Below, one piece after another: positions 45,501 through 54,191 of a DNA stretch of 64,000 nucleotides (the first letter of the stretch is position 1; each line of letters opens with the position of its first letter). The notes beneath the pieces were generated by a model, which was not told where the DNA came from, searched no databases, and saw only the letters and a program-made list of their open reading frames with translations. Origin of the DNA: Arthrobacter sp. M4 (lineage in GTDB: Bacteria; Actinomycetota; Actinomycetes; Actinomycetales; Micrococcaceae); NCBI RefSeq assembly GCF_020251205.1, contig NZ_JAIWYX010000010.1, forward strand, positions 1 through 64,000, written 5' to 3'. The position numbers and the translations under genes are program-made.

Positions 45501-45945
45501 CGTTACGAGTGAAGCGGTGATCAACCGCCCGCGGGAGGTGGTGGCCGGCTATGCCGCCAACCCGGACAATGCGCCTGAGTGGTATTCCAACATCGATTCC
45601 GTGCATTGGGAGACGCCACCGCCGCTCGCTGTTGGCTCGAAACTGGCGTTCAAAGCCCAATTCATGGGCAGGACGCTGGAGTACACGTACGAGTTTGTCG
45701 AATGGGAACCGGGTCGGAAACTCGTAATGCGTACCGCCCAGGGTCCGTTTCCAATGCAAACCACTTACACCTGGGAAGACGCCGGAGAAGGCGCCACCCG
45801 AATGACATTGCGCAATAACGGAAAACCGTCGGGCTTTTCTTTCATTGCCGGCGCGGTGATGGCCCCAATGATTAAGCGGGCCACCCGCAAAGACCTAGCC
45901 GCACTGAAATCAATTCTCGAGGAAAAAGGAAAGGGAGAGCAATGA
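45493..45945 (+). CDS. SRPBCC family protein
   Basis: 150 aa single-domain polyketide-cyclase/START-like fold (VINRPREVVAGYAANPDNAPEWYSNI; later EWEPGRKLVMRT). It should form a hydrophobic pocket, but the ligand is unknown. ATG at 45493 lies inside the end of the previous gene behind GAGGAGAGG, so translation is coupled. The stop overlaps the next start by ATGA. Confidence 0.85.
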   Translation: MVDVTSEAVINRPREVVAGYAANPDNAPEWYSNIDSVHWETPPPLAVGSKLAFKAQFMGRTLEYTYEFVEWEPGRKLVMRTAQGPFPMQTTYTWEDAGEGATRMTLRNNGKPSGFSFIAGAVMAPMIKRATRKDLAALKSILEEKGKGEQ

Positions 45946-46271
45946 GCAAGTACATGTTTATCTACAAGGGACCGGCAACGCCTATTGACCAATTCACCGA
46001 GGAACAATCCGCCGAGTCCATGGCGGGCTGGAACGAATGGATGGCCAAGATGGGCCCGGCCCTGTTGGACGGCGGGCAGCCCTTCGCAGCCCGGACGTCC
46101 CTGGTGGACGACGGGACAACAGCCGAGGCCACGGACCTGAATGGCTACTCGATTGTGGAGGCGGAAAGCTTGGAGGCGGCCACGGCGCTCGCCGCCGGTC
46201 ACCCGTTCCTCAACGAGGGCAACGGCAGGTTCAGCTTGGAGATCTTCGAGCTTGCACCCGTGCTGATGTAA
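45942..46271 (+). CDS. YciI-like / DGPF-domain protein
   Basis: 109 aa ferredoxin-like fold protein (MSKYMFIYKGP; GYSIVEAESLEAATALAAGHPFL; SLEIFEL). YciI-like proteins are small dimers of unknown or dehalogenase-like role and often neighbour SRPBCC and ArsR genes. Last gene of the operon and convergent with the Lsr2 paralogue, 15 bp apart. Confidence 0.88.
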   Translation: MSKYMFIYKGPATPIDQFTEEQSAESMAGWNEWMAKMGPALLDGGQPFAARTSLVDDGTTAEATDLNGYSIVEAESLEAATALAAGHPFLNEGNGRFSLEIFELAPVLM

Positions 46272-46286
46272 GGCAAAGTCCAGCAG

Positions 46287-46859
46287 TCACTCGCCCGCGT
46301 GCGCCAGGAACCTATCGACGACGTCGTAGCGAACCCGGCCGCGCGGGCTCACTCTTATCCCTTGGGCCGAGGCCCACTCCCGCACTGCCTTTGCCGTGGC
46401 AGCGTCCAGGCTCCGCGGATCCGGCTTCTTCTTGTGTGCCCGCAGCTTCCGCCCGGTGGCTACGTACGGTTCCAACGCCTGGCGAAGACGATCGGCATTA
46501 GCGTCGTTCAAGGCGATCTCGTACTGGACCCCATCCAAGGAGAACCGGACCACCTGGGTTGCGGGTCCGCCGTCGAGCGCGTCTGCCTCAACCGCCACCG
46601 CGGTGTCTTTGCCCAAAGTCGCAGCACGAGGCGGGCGGGCGCGGGCGCCCGACCGCGAAGTGGAACGCTCCCGCGAAGCAGAGCGCTCCCGCGTGGAATT
46701 ACGCTCGCGCGTGGGATGCCCCAGCGTCGAATGCATGGCTGGCGCATGGACCGCAAGGGTTTGCGACGCGGGCGCACGGGGCTCGGGTGCTTGAGAATCG
46801 GACCCTGGGTCTCGCGGCGAATGGAAGCGGGACGTTGTGCTAATTCTGGGCGCAGCCAT
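46287..46859 (-). CDS. Lsr2 paralogue with an Arg/Ser-rich N-terminal extension
   Basis: 190 aa. Residues about 98-190 are a complete Lsr2 module: VVRFSLDGVQYEIALNDANADRLRQ, a basic linker, VREWASAQGIRVSPRGRVR with an AT-hook-like RGR. About 95 disordered residues precede it, including three tandem hexapeptides of (T/S)RER type (residues 50-67) encoded by an 18-bp repeat. The acidic EADALDGG lies before the domain. It should bind AT-rich DNA like Lsr2 (3993-4319) but with an added tail. ATG at 46859 is the only plausible start. Confidence 0.85.
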   Translation of the reverse strand: MAAPRISTTSRFHSPRDPGSDSQAPEPRAPASQTLAVHAPAMHSTLGHPTRERNSTRERSASRERSTSRSGARARPPRAATLGKDTAVAVEADALDGGPATQVVRFSLDGVQYEIALNDANADRLRQALEPYVATGRKLRAHKKKPDPRSLDAATAKAVREWASAQGIRVSPRGRVRYDVVDRFLAHAGE

Positions 46860-47041
46860 GGCAACTCCTGCATGGAGGGACGCCGGACTACTTCAGCGAG
46901 GTATGCGCACAAAGGTATCCCGAAGGGTGCCAGCAGTCCACCACCGCCGGGCCAAGTCACGACAGTTCGTACCCTTAAACGCGCTTATGAGGGGACTGAT
47001 CTGTACCAAAACTGGCAGGTACCCGGATGGTCGAAGGAGGT

Positions 47042-47449
47042 TTAGCCGGTGGCCCGGAGCGTCGTTGGCAGCGGGGGAGTGCCGCCGGGGTCGAGCAAAG
47101 CGCTGGCCACCGCTCGCAATTCGCGGGGGCTGAAGGGCTTCTCCACGTAAGCGTCGGCGACTGCGGCGGTACGAGTGCTGGTGGGAAGGTGGACGGGGCG
47201 GGCGCTGACCACAATTACGGGGGCTTTCGAAACGTTTTTGAGTGCGTGGATGAGCATGGCGCCGTCGGAATCGGGGAGGCCCAGATCAAGGGTGATGAGT
47301 GCCGGATCGATCGCGGGAACCAGGCGCAGGCCCTCCGCGCCGCTCGTGGCTACGTGCGGCTCGAGTCCCAGCTTGGACAGGACTAGTTTGATGAGCCCGC
47401 CGATGTCATCGTCGTCTTCGATGATTAGGCACGTGCGCTCGTGATCCAT
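47042..47449 (-). CDS. Orphan single-domain response regulator
   Basis: 135 aa receiver domain only. The acidic pocket IIEDDDD, phospho-acceptor Asp in LITLDLGLPD (about 56), Ser in VSARP and Lys in YVEKPF are all present. There is no output domain and no adjacent kinase. It could act as a phosphate relay or adaptor. Single gene on the minus strand. Confidence 0.88.
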   Translation of the reverse strand: MDHERTCLIIEDDDDIGGLIKLVLSKLGLEPHVATSGAEGLRLVPAIDPALITLDLGLPDSDGAMLIHALKNVSKAPVIVVSARPVHLPTSTRTAAVADAYVEKPFSPRELRAVASALLDPGGTPPLPTTLRATG

Positions 47450-47573
47450 CCGGCCCCCTCAGCCTGTCCGTGACGCCTTGATTGTAGGACTGCGATCGCC
47501 GTGCAGTCACCCGTTTTGGGGAATAAGTCCTTCCGCTGCCGGCCGTCGCCTTTGCAAGGCGATGAAGGCCAAA

Positions 47574-47617
47574 CGGGAGACGACGACGGCGTGTGGTTCC
47601 GCCGTCGTTGTCTCCCG
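47574..47617. terminator. Terminator hairpin
   Basis: A 17-bp stem with one G-T pair (47574-47590 with 47601-47617) and a 10-nt loop, after the zinc-ribbon-like gene on the minus strand. It again contains the CGACGGC-type repeat. Confidence 0.75.
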
Positions 47618-47664
47618 TTGTCGGGCGCTTGGGCGAGTCGGTCTATTGGCCCCAGGCGGCTGCG

Positions 47665-47916
47665 CTAGTCCGGGATTTCCATTTGGAAGCCGCAGGCACA
47701 GCGCAGGACTCGGGTCTGAAGGTAAATGTCGAACGACCGATCAGTGGGGTCGGTCTCGGTGGACATCGGCGTCTGGATGCTGCTGACTTCACCGCCGATG
47801 GTGTGCATGGGCTCGCCGCAGTGCATAAAGTCCGCCCCCGACTGCAGCAGCTCTACGGTGTCTGCGGCAAGCGTGTGGCGGACGTAGGGAAGCCATGCAT
47901 CGGAGATGGTCGACAT
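47665..47916 (-). CDS. Small Cys-containing protein of unknown function
   Basis: 83 aa. Two cysteine clusters (DFMHCGEPMHT in the middle and LRCACGFQMEIP at the end) suggest a zinc ribbon or another metal site. It is soluble and has no known family that I recognise. Downstream lies a strong terminator; the BCCT terminator is 120 bp upstream, so it is its own unit. Confidence 0.6.
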   Translation of the reverse strand: MSTISDAWLPYVRHTLAADTVELLQSGADFMHCGEPMHTIGGEVSSIQTPMSTETDPTDRSFDIYLQTRVLRCACGFQMEIPD

Positions 47917-48038
47917 TGACGTGCTCCTCGGTTGCTGAATGGGACACCCTCTGCATGAGTGATCGCCATCACACCCTAGACGGGCTTAGCGCTGGAAAGC
48001 AAGGCGCCGTTCCGGAAAGTGGACGCTGCCAAAACAAA

Positions 48039-48084
48039 AAGCGGGTGGTCCCGACACTTTGATGAGTGTCGGGACCACCCGCTT
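48039..48084. terminator. BCCT gene terminator
   Basis: A perfect 20-bp stem (48039-48058 with 48065-48084) and a 6-nt loop, 13 bp beyond the BCCT stop on the minus strand. Confidence 0.95.
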
Positions 48085-48096
48085 ATTCAGTATTGC

Positions 48097-50040
48097 CTAG
48101 GTGATGTTTTGCTTGCCTGGGCAGGGTGCCCCCTCGGGGCAGTTTTGGTCGCATTCATGTTTGGTGACGAGGTTGAATTGCGTGCCGCCGTGTTGTTCGA
48201 CGCCGGTTCTGATGGCGCGCTCGACGACGGTGTCGGCAAGGCGCCGACGGAGGGAGAGGGGATCCCGGCGGAGGTCCTTCGTGAGGGCGACGCAGAGCAG
48301 AAGCATAACGATGACGAAGGGCAGGGCGACGACGATGGTTATGCGTTGTAGGCCGGAGAGCGCTTCGGAGGGTTCGTCGCCGCCCGCGAGGAGCATAACG
48401 GCTGCAACGGCCCCGGTGAGGGCGCCCCAGAAGATCACGACGCCGCGGCGTGGGTCTTCGGCTCCGTTGGAGGACAGGGAGCCCATGACGATGGAGGCAG
48501 CGTCCGCTCCGGTGATGAAGAAGATCGCGACCAGGACCATAGCCAGGACTATGACGGCGGCAATTCCCCAGGTGGGGATGTTCAGGTTCTTGACGAGGTC
48601 GAAGAGGGCGCCGTCGAAGTTCACGGTGGGGGTGCCGTTAGTCATAGTGAGCAGGCCCAGGGCGCCAGTCTTGTCCGCTTCCTCCTGGATGTGGAAGGCG
48701 GTGCCACCGAAGATGCCGAACCAGATGACGGAAACGATGGACGGAACCAGGAGGACGCCGGTGACAAACTGGCGGATTGTGCGCCCGCGGCTGATGCGGG
48801 CGATGAAGAGGCCCACGAAGGGGGTCCAGGAGATCCACCAGGCCCAGTAGAAGATGGTCCAGGAGGACATCCAGGCGCGGAGGGCTTCGTCGCCGATGGC
48901 TTCGGTGCGGGTGGACATTTCAGCCAAGTCGCGGACGTAGTCGCCCACGGCGGCGGGGATGAGGTTGAGGATGAAGAGGGTGGGCCCGGCTACGAAGACG
49001 ATGAGGGCGAGCACGACGGCCAGAACCATGTTGATGTTGGAGAGCCATTGGATGCCGCGGCTGATGCCGGAGACGGCGGAGGCGACGAAGCAGAAGGTGA
49101 GCACAGCGACGATGACGACCAAGACGGGAGTGCCGATTTCACCCACCCAGCCATTGGAGGTCATGCCGGAGCCGATCTGCAGGGCGCCCAGGCCCAGGGA
49201 GGCGGCCGTGCCAAAGAGGGTGGCGAAGATGGCCAGGATGTTGATGATTTTGCCGACCGGTCCCTCGACGGTGCGGATGCCGAAGAGCGAGGTGAAGGCC
49301 ACGGAAATCAGCTGGCGCCGGCCCAGGCGGTAGCTGCCGTAGGCCATGGCAATGCCGACGACGGCATACATCGCCCAGGGGTGCAGGGTCCAGTGGAAGA
49401 TGGAGGTTGCCATCGCGGTCTGGATGGCGGCCGGGGTGTGGCCGTCCACGGTGCCAGGCGGCGGGGAGATGTAGTGGTAGAGGGGTTCGGCGACGCCGTA
49501 GAACATGAGGCCAATGCCCATTCCGGCGGCGAACATCATCGCGACCCAGGACACCGTGCGGTATTCGGGTTTTTCGCCGTCCTTGCCCAGCGGGATGTTG
49601 CCGAACTTGCCCATTGCGAGCCATAGCACGAAGACCACAAACAACGAGGCCAGCACCATAAAGAGCCAGCCGGTGTACTCCATCACCCAGTTCAGCACGC
49701 CCTTGGACGTCTCGGACAGGCTGTCCCGGCCCATGAAGCCCCAGACCACGAAGGCCAGGGCGATGGCGCCCGTGATCCCGAAAGTCACCTTGTCCAGGGA
49801 CAACATCCGATTCCGCCGCTGCGAAACCGCGTGCTCCGTCCGGGTCAACCGCAGCTCCTGCAGGATCTGCTCATACTCCTCAGCATCCTGAAGGGTGTTT
49901 GCGGTTTCGTCTTCGGGAATGGCAACGATAGTTTCGATCGCCTCGTCTGAGGCAAGTGCTGTTGTTCTTAGGTCATCGGGGCCGTTGCCTGCTGGCGGGC
50001 GTTTCTCCGGCGTGGGTTTGACGTCACTGTTTATAGCCAT
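48097..50040 (-). CDS. BCCT-family glycine betaine/carnitine/choline transporter
   Basis: 647 aa. A hydrophilic N-terminus of about 85 residues precedes twelve transmembrane helices. The BCCT aromatic box is seen in TIFYWAWWISWTPFVGLFIARISRGRTIRQF and the substrate helix in GMGIGLMFYGVAEPLYHY. GMGIG matches sodium-coupled members (BetP group). The C-terminus has a CDQNCPEGAPCPG cluster, unusual for the family. ATG at 50040 has AAAAGGAAG upstream. Divergent from the betaine-oxidation genes and shares operator sites with them. Confidence 0.94.
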   Translation of the reverse strand: MAINSDVKPTPEKRPPAGNGPDDLRTTALASDEAIETIVAIPEDETANTLQDAEEYEQILQELRLTRTEHAVSQRRNRMLSLDKVTFGITGAIALAFVVWGFMGRDSLSETSKGVLNWVMEYTGWLFMVLASLFVVFVLWLAMGKFGNIPLGKDGEKPEYRTVSWVAMMFAAGMGIGLMFYGVAEPLYHYISPPPGTVDGHTPAAIQTAMATSIFHWTLHPWAMYAVVGIAMAYGSYRLGRRQLISVAFTSLFGIRTVEGPVGKIINILAIFATLFGTAASLGLGALQIGSGMTSNGWVGEIGTPVLVVIVAVLTFCFVASAVSGISRGIQWLSNINMVLAVVLALIVFVAGPTLFILNLIPAAVGDYVRDLAEMSTRTEAIGDEALRAWMSSWTIFYWAWWISWTPFVGLFIARISRGRTIRQFVTGVLLVPSIVSVIWFGIFGGTAFHIQEEADKTGALGLLTMTNGTPTVNFDGALFDLVKNLNIPTWGIAAVIVLAMVLVAIFFITGADAASIVMGSLSSNGAEDPRRGVVIFWGALTGAVAAVMLLAGGDEPSEALSGLQRITIVVALPFVIVMLLLCVALTKDLRRDPLSLRRRLADTVVERAIRTGVEQHGGTQFNLVTKHECDQNCPEGAPCPGKQNIT

Positions 50041-50372
50041 ACGTGCTTCCTTTTGATTGAAGTCATGAGCTAGCGGGGCGTCCACGCGGGTCAGCCTCGG
50101 AGGAAGGCTGGGCTCTTTGTCGGATTCGCTAACCATGATTTCGCCATCAATGACTCGTTCAGGGATCAATTTTGCGGACGTTGGCTGAGCTAATCTCGGC
50201 GTTCCGTCACAATCAACAGATTTCGCGGTAAGCAACAGAGTGCTCTAGCTCACCGGCAAAGTCAAGGTTTTTCTCATTGTTTGCACATCCTTGACATTGC
50301 ACGTGGTGTGCGTCACTCTGTTGCATATCGTGATTGTTGTTGCGTAGCAAGCAATTAGAAATGGGTTGATTT
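50041..50372. promoter_or_regulatory. Divergent promoter region with paired GCAACAGAGTG sites
   Basis: No gene lies in these 332 bp. GCAACAGAGTG at 50232-50242 and its reverse complement at 50314-50324 form a perfect 11-bp inverted pair 71 bp apart. One site faces the BCCT gene and the other the FAD reductase gene. This is the layout expected for a regulator controlling both transcription units, possibly the IclR protein at 57554-58357, although that is only a guess. Confidence 0.6.
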
Positions 50373-51563
50373 ATGCAGACGCTTGCGATCGTGGGAGCCT
50401 CCCTCGCCGGACTTTCGGCGGCCCGGGCTGCCCGCGCCCAAGGATTTGCGGGACGGTTGGTCATCATTGGCGATGAGCATCACCGTCCCTATGACCGGCC
50501 GCCGCTCTCCAAGGACTTTCTGTTGGGCGCAATCACGGCCGAAGACCTCTTCCTGGAGTCGGACGACGACGGGCTGCATGCGGAGTGGCTCCTAGGCGGC
50601 GGTGCCGTCGGTTTTGACGCGGCCACAAAGACGATCACCTTGCACGATGGCCAAAACGTCACCGCCGACGGAGTTGTCATCGCCACGGGAGCGCGTGCGC
50701 GTCAGCTCCCGGCCCTGGCCGACCGAGACAATGTTTTTTACCTCCGCACCATCGCCGATGCTCAGGGCCTGGCCCCGAAGCTTGTGGCCGGCGGCCGCAT
50801 GGCGGTGATCGGGGCAGGTTTCATAGGTGCCGAGGTTGCTTCCGCTGCTGCGTCCCGGGGCATGGAAGTCACCATGATCAACAACACCCCGGTGCCGTTC
50901 GCCGTCCAGCTTGGTGACGAAATGGGGGAGATCGTTGCCCGGCTCCACGCAGTCAACGGGGTTGAACTGATTTCTGACGCAGTTGTCGAAGAATTCCATG
51001 GCGCCGACGGACAAGTTACCGGCCTCCGCTTGGCCGACGGCAGGGAGTTTGCCACCGACGTCGTAGTGGTTGGTATTGGCGCGCAGCCCAACATCGAGTG
51101 GCTTGGTGACTCAGGCCTGGAGCTCGGCAATGGTGTCCTGTGCGACTCGATGGGCCGCACGAATGTTCCGGGTGTTGTGGCGGTGGGGGACTGCGCCGCC
51201 TGGTTCGATGCCGCCGTCGGGACGCACCACAGGATTGAGCACTGGACCGGCGCGCTGGAGCGCGCGGCGCTGGCGGTGCAGGTATTGCTGGATGACGACG
51301 CTCCGCAGCAGCCGCTGAAGGCGCCCTACTTCTGGTCGGACCAGCACGGGGTGAAGATCCAGTTCGCCGGGCACACCGCCGGGCACGACCGGCTGGAGAT
51401 CGAGGCCGGCGACCCGCAGGATCACAGCTTCCTGGCCGTGTACTACCGCGGCGAGACCCCGGTGGCGGTCCTGGGCATGAACCAGCCCCGGCTCTTCACT
51501 AAGTGGCGCCGCAGCCTGGCCTCACCGGCAGCCACAGTGGCGAGTGCCGCCGTCGGGCACTAA
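50373..51563 (+). CDS. FAD-dependent NAD(P)H oxidoreductase (ferredoxin-reductase type)
   Basis: 396 aa. Two dinucleotide folds: FAD motif GASLAGLSAARAARAQG at the start and NAD(P)H motif GAGFIGAEVASAAASRG near residue 147. YDRPPLSKDFL and VVAVGDCAAW identify the rubredoxin/ferredoxin reductase group, as in multi-component oxygenases. It most likely supplies electrons to the Rieske oxygenase encoded 100 bp downstream, though no separate ferredoxin gene is visible. ATG start; first gene after the divergent promoter region. Confidence 0.9.
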   Translation: MQTLAIVGASLAGLSAARAARAQGFAGRLVIIGDEHHRPYDRPPLSKDFLLGAITAEDLFLESDDDGLHAEWLLGGGAVGFDAATKTITLHDGQNVTADGVVIATGARARQLPALADRDNVFYLRTIADAQGLAPKLVAGGRMAVIGAGFIGAEVASAAASRGMEVTMINNTPVPFAVQLGDEMGEIVARLHAVNGVELISDAVVEEFHGADGQVTGLRLADGREFATDVVVVGIGAQPNIEWLGDSGLELGNGVLCDSMGRTNVPGVVAVGDCAAWFDAAVGTHHRIEHWTGALERAALAVQVLLDDDAPQQPLKAPYFWSDQHGVKIQFAGHTAGHDRLEIEAGDPQDHSFLAVYYRGETPVAVLGMNQPRLFTKWRRSLASPAATVASAAVGH

Positions 51564-51663
51564 GCGCAGAGGCAGTGAGGGGACTGATGCGTACACAAAC
51601 CCCGGTCCCTGAACCCTTTTTGAGTTTCTTCTTTTCCGAGCTTTGTTGTTCTAGGAGGATGTT

Positions 51664-52812
51664 TTGACTGCAGAGATGGTGACCACGCCGAGCCTGATTC
51701 CGACGCTGCCGGGGTCCACGTATGTGGACGAGGGGGTGTTCCGGGCCGAGCAGGAGCGTATTTTCGAGCAGATGTGGTTCTGCGCGATCCGCTCTTCGGA
51801 CCTGGAGAAGGCCGGGTCGTGGAAGACGGTGCAGATCGGCAGGGAATCAGTGCTGATTTCCCGCACCCGAAAGGGTCAGATCCGGGCGTTTTACAACATC
51901 TGTCGGCACCGCGGGGTGAAGCTGTGCATGGAGGAGCAGGGCGAAGCGGCCCGTTCCTTCCAGTGCCCGTACCACGCCTGGACCTATGATTTCGAGGGCA
52001 AGCTGATCGCAGCGCCGAACCTGACCAAGATGCCGGACATCGACCGGGACGAGTACGGCCTGGTCAAGGTGCCCGTCCGCGAGTACCTGGGCTACGTGTG
52101 GGTGTGCCTGGCCGAGGAACCGCCCTCCTTCGAGGAGGAAGTGATGGGCGCGATCGAGGAACGCCTCGGGGACGTGCACAAAATCGACGGGTATGACGTG
52201 GCCAACCTGTCCGTGGGCCGGCGGATCAAGTACGACGTGAAGGCCAACTGGAAGCTCATCATCGAGAACTTCATGGAGTGCTACCACTGCGCCACGATCC
52301 ACCCGGAACTGACCGAGGTGCTGCCGGAGTTTGCCGACGGGCTGGCCGCGCAGTACTTCGTAGGCCACGGCGCGGAGTTCGGCGAGAACATCAAGGGCTT
52401 CACCGTGGACGGTTCCGAGGGCCTGGACGTCATCCCCGGCGTGTCCGAGGACCAGGACCGCCGCTACTACGCGATCACCATCAAGCCCACCGTGTTCGTG
52501 AACCTGGTCCCGGACCACGTGATCATCCACCGGATGTTCCCGCTGGCCGCGGACCACACCATCGTCGAATGCGACTGGCTCTACCTGCCGTCCGTGGTGG
52601 AATCCGGCAAGGACGTCAGCGCCTCCGTGGAACTGTTCCACCGGGTCAACCAGCAGGACTTCGACGCCTGCGAACGCTGCCAGCCCGCCATGGGCTCCAA
52701 GATCTACGCCAAGGGCGGTGTCCTGGTCCCCAGCGAACACCACATCGGCGCCTTCCACGACTGGGTCAACGAAAAAATCGGCGACGTCGTCCCCGTCAGT
52801 CAGCACGGCTGA
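51664..52812 (+). CDS. Rieske oxygenase alpha subunit, probable glycine betaine demethylase
   Basis: 382 aa. The Rieske 2Fe-2S ligands are C80-x-H82 and C101-x2-H104. The mononuclear iron site lies in ENFMECYHCATIHPEL (E205, H208, H213). This is the plan of GbcA-type enzymes that oxidatively demethylate glycine betaine to dimethylglycine plus formaldehyde. Stachydrine or carnitine are alternatives. The TTG at 51664 is preferred because AGGAGG lies 5 bp before it. Transport genes on both sides and formaldehyde-oxidising genes downstream support the call. Confidence 0.85.
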   Translation: MTAEMVTTPSLIPTLPGSTYVDEGVFRAEQERIFEQMWFCAIRSSDLEKAGSWKTVQIGRESVLISRTRKGQIRAFYNICRHRGVKLCMEEQGEAARSFQCPYHAWTYDFEGKLIAAPNLTKMPDIDRDEYGLVKVPVREYLGYVWVCLAEEPPSFEEEVMGAIEERLGDVHKIDGYDVANLSVGRRIKYDVKANWKLIIENFMECYHCATIHPELTEVLPEFADGLAAQYFVGHGAEFGENIKGFTVDGSEGLDVIPGVSEDQDRRYYAITIKPTVFVNLVPDHVIIHRMFPLAADHTIVECDWLYLPSVVESGKDVSASVELFHRVNQQDFDACERCQPAMGSKIYAKGGVLVPSEHHIGAFHDWVNEKIGDVVPVSQHG

Positions 52813-52824
52813 ACGGAAACCGTC

Positions 52825-53025
52825 GTGGGGCAAGCCGATGTCTCCCATCCGCCTTCCGCTTCAGCTGCTGCCCAGGGGGATGCAACGCGGCTTGAGACTT
52901 GTCCGCCGGTCGCGCTCTTCGACACCGAAGAGGGCGACAGGCACGCGACCGGCGACGTCTACCTTCACGAATCCGACGAAGTACCAAACACGCCGCCGCG
53001 GATCAGCGTCGACGGCCTTGCCTAG
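52825..53025 (+). CDS. Short ORF, possible remnant between oxygenase and ABC genes
   Basis: 66 aa from GTG at 52825, 13 bp after the oxygenase stop. The second half (VALFDTEEGDRHATGDVYLHE and beyond) has coding-like third positions and an acidic composition, whereas the first half is Ala/Pro-rich and less convincing. No family is recognised, and there is no ribosome-binding site. It may be a small accessory protein or the 3' relic of a larger gene. Confidence 0.35.
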   Translation: MGQADVSHPPSASAAAQGDATRLETCPPVALFDTEEGDRHATGDVYLHESDEVPNTPPRISVDGLA

Positions 53026-53093
53026 GAGCAGAGCATGACAGCCATGCACTTGAGATCCATCGAAGTTGGGGGAACAGGAAAGAGGTGGTCATC

Positions 53094-54191
53094 ATGACCA
53101 CCCACACGGTGGGGAACGTGACCCTCAGCGCTAATGCGAAAGAGAGCGCGCTCAAGGTCGACGGCCTTTGGAAGATCTTCGGCCAGAAGGCCGACAAGAT
53201 CATGGGCACACCGGACGCCCAGCTCTCGCGCAAGGACCTTCAGCAGAAGACAGGCTGCCTCGCCGCAGTCAAGGACGTTTCCTTCGAGGTGGCCCCTGGC
53301 GAAGTCTTCGTCGTCATGGGCCTCTCCGGCTCAGGCAAGTCGACCCTGGTGCGCCTCCTCACGCGGCTCATCGAACCGACAGCCGGGAGCGTCACGATCA
53401 ACGGTGAGGAGGTCACCCGGGCGAGCAAGGCCAGGCTGAGGTCCCTCCGCCGGAACCACATGGCAATGGTCTTCCAGCAGTTCGGCCTTCTGCCGCACCG
53501 CAAGGTGATCGACAACGTCGCCTACGGCCTGGAAGTCCGCGGCGAGGGGAAGTCCAAGCGCCTCACACGGGCCCAGGACATGGTGGACCTCGTAGGGCTC
53601 TCCGGCTACGAGAATTCGTTCCCGGACCAGCTGTCGGGCGGAATGCAGCAGCGCGTCGGCCTGGCGCGCGCACTCGCTGTGGATCCAGAGGTCTTGCTCT
53701 TCGACGAGCCGTTCTCTGCGCTGGACCCCCTGATCCGCCGTGACATGCAGAATGAGGTCGTCCGGCTGCATGAGGAAGTAGGGAAGACGATGGTCTTCAT
53801 CACTCACGACCTGCAGGAGGCGCTCAAGCTTGGCGATCGAATCCTCATCATGCGTGACGGTGAGATCGTCCAGGTCGGCACTCCGGCCGACGTAGTGGCT
53901 AACCCTGTGGACGACTACGTGCGTGACTTCGTCTCCGAGGTTCCCCGCTCGCACGTCCTAACGCTGCGTTACGTGGTGCGCCCGCCTCGCCACGGTGAGC
54001 CACTCGATGGGCCGGTGATGCAGGCCAACCGCATCGTGCGGGACGCTGCCCAGCAAGTCCTGCGCTCGGCGATGCCAGTGCGGGTTTACGACGGCGAGCA
54101 GTTCCTCGGACTGGTCGACGACGACGACATCCTGCGCGTTGTCGTCGCCGAAGAGTCGTCCCCGGCGTCCAACTCTGGCGGTGCGTCGTGA
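53094..54191 (+). CDS. proV: Glycine betaine/proline-type ABC transporter ATPase
   Basis: 365 aa. Residues 1-45 are an N-terminal extension typical of OpuAA/ProV (LWKIFGQ). Walker A GLSGSGKST (about 86-94), LSGGMQQRVGLARA, Walker B LLFDEPFSALDP and switch His in FITHDLQEA follow. The C-terminal CBS-like region is short. ATG at 53094 has AGAGGTGG upstream. The stop overlaps the permease GTG by 4 bp. Confidence 0.93.
   Translation: MTTHTVGNVTLSANAKESALKVDGLWKIFGQKADKIMGTPDAQLSRKDLQQKTGCLAAVKDVSFEVAPGEVFVVMGLSGSGKSTLVRLLTRLIEPTAGSVTINGEEVTRASKARLRSLRRNHMAMVFQQFGLLPHRKVIDNVAYGLEVRGEGKSKRLTRAQDMVDLVGLSGYENSFPDQLSGGMQQRVGLARALAVDPEVLLFDEPFSALDPLIRRDMQNEVVRLHEEVGKTMVFITHDLQEALKLGDRILIMRDGEIVQVGTPADVVANPVDDYVRDFVSEVPRSHVLTLRYVVRPPRHGEPLDGPVMQANRIVRDAAQQVLRSAMPVRVYDGEQFLGLVDDDDILRVVVAEESSPASNSGGAS

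Noticed and set aside
48691..49626. 311-codon plus-strand open frame
   Set aside because: Shadow of the BCCT gene, Asp/Gly/His-rich and without motifs.
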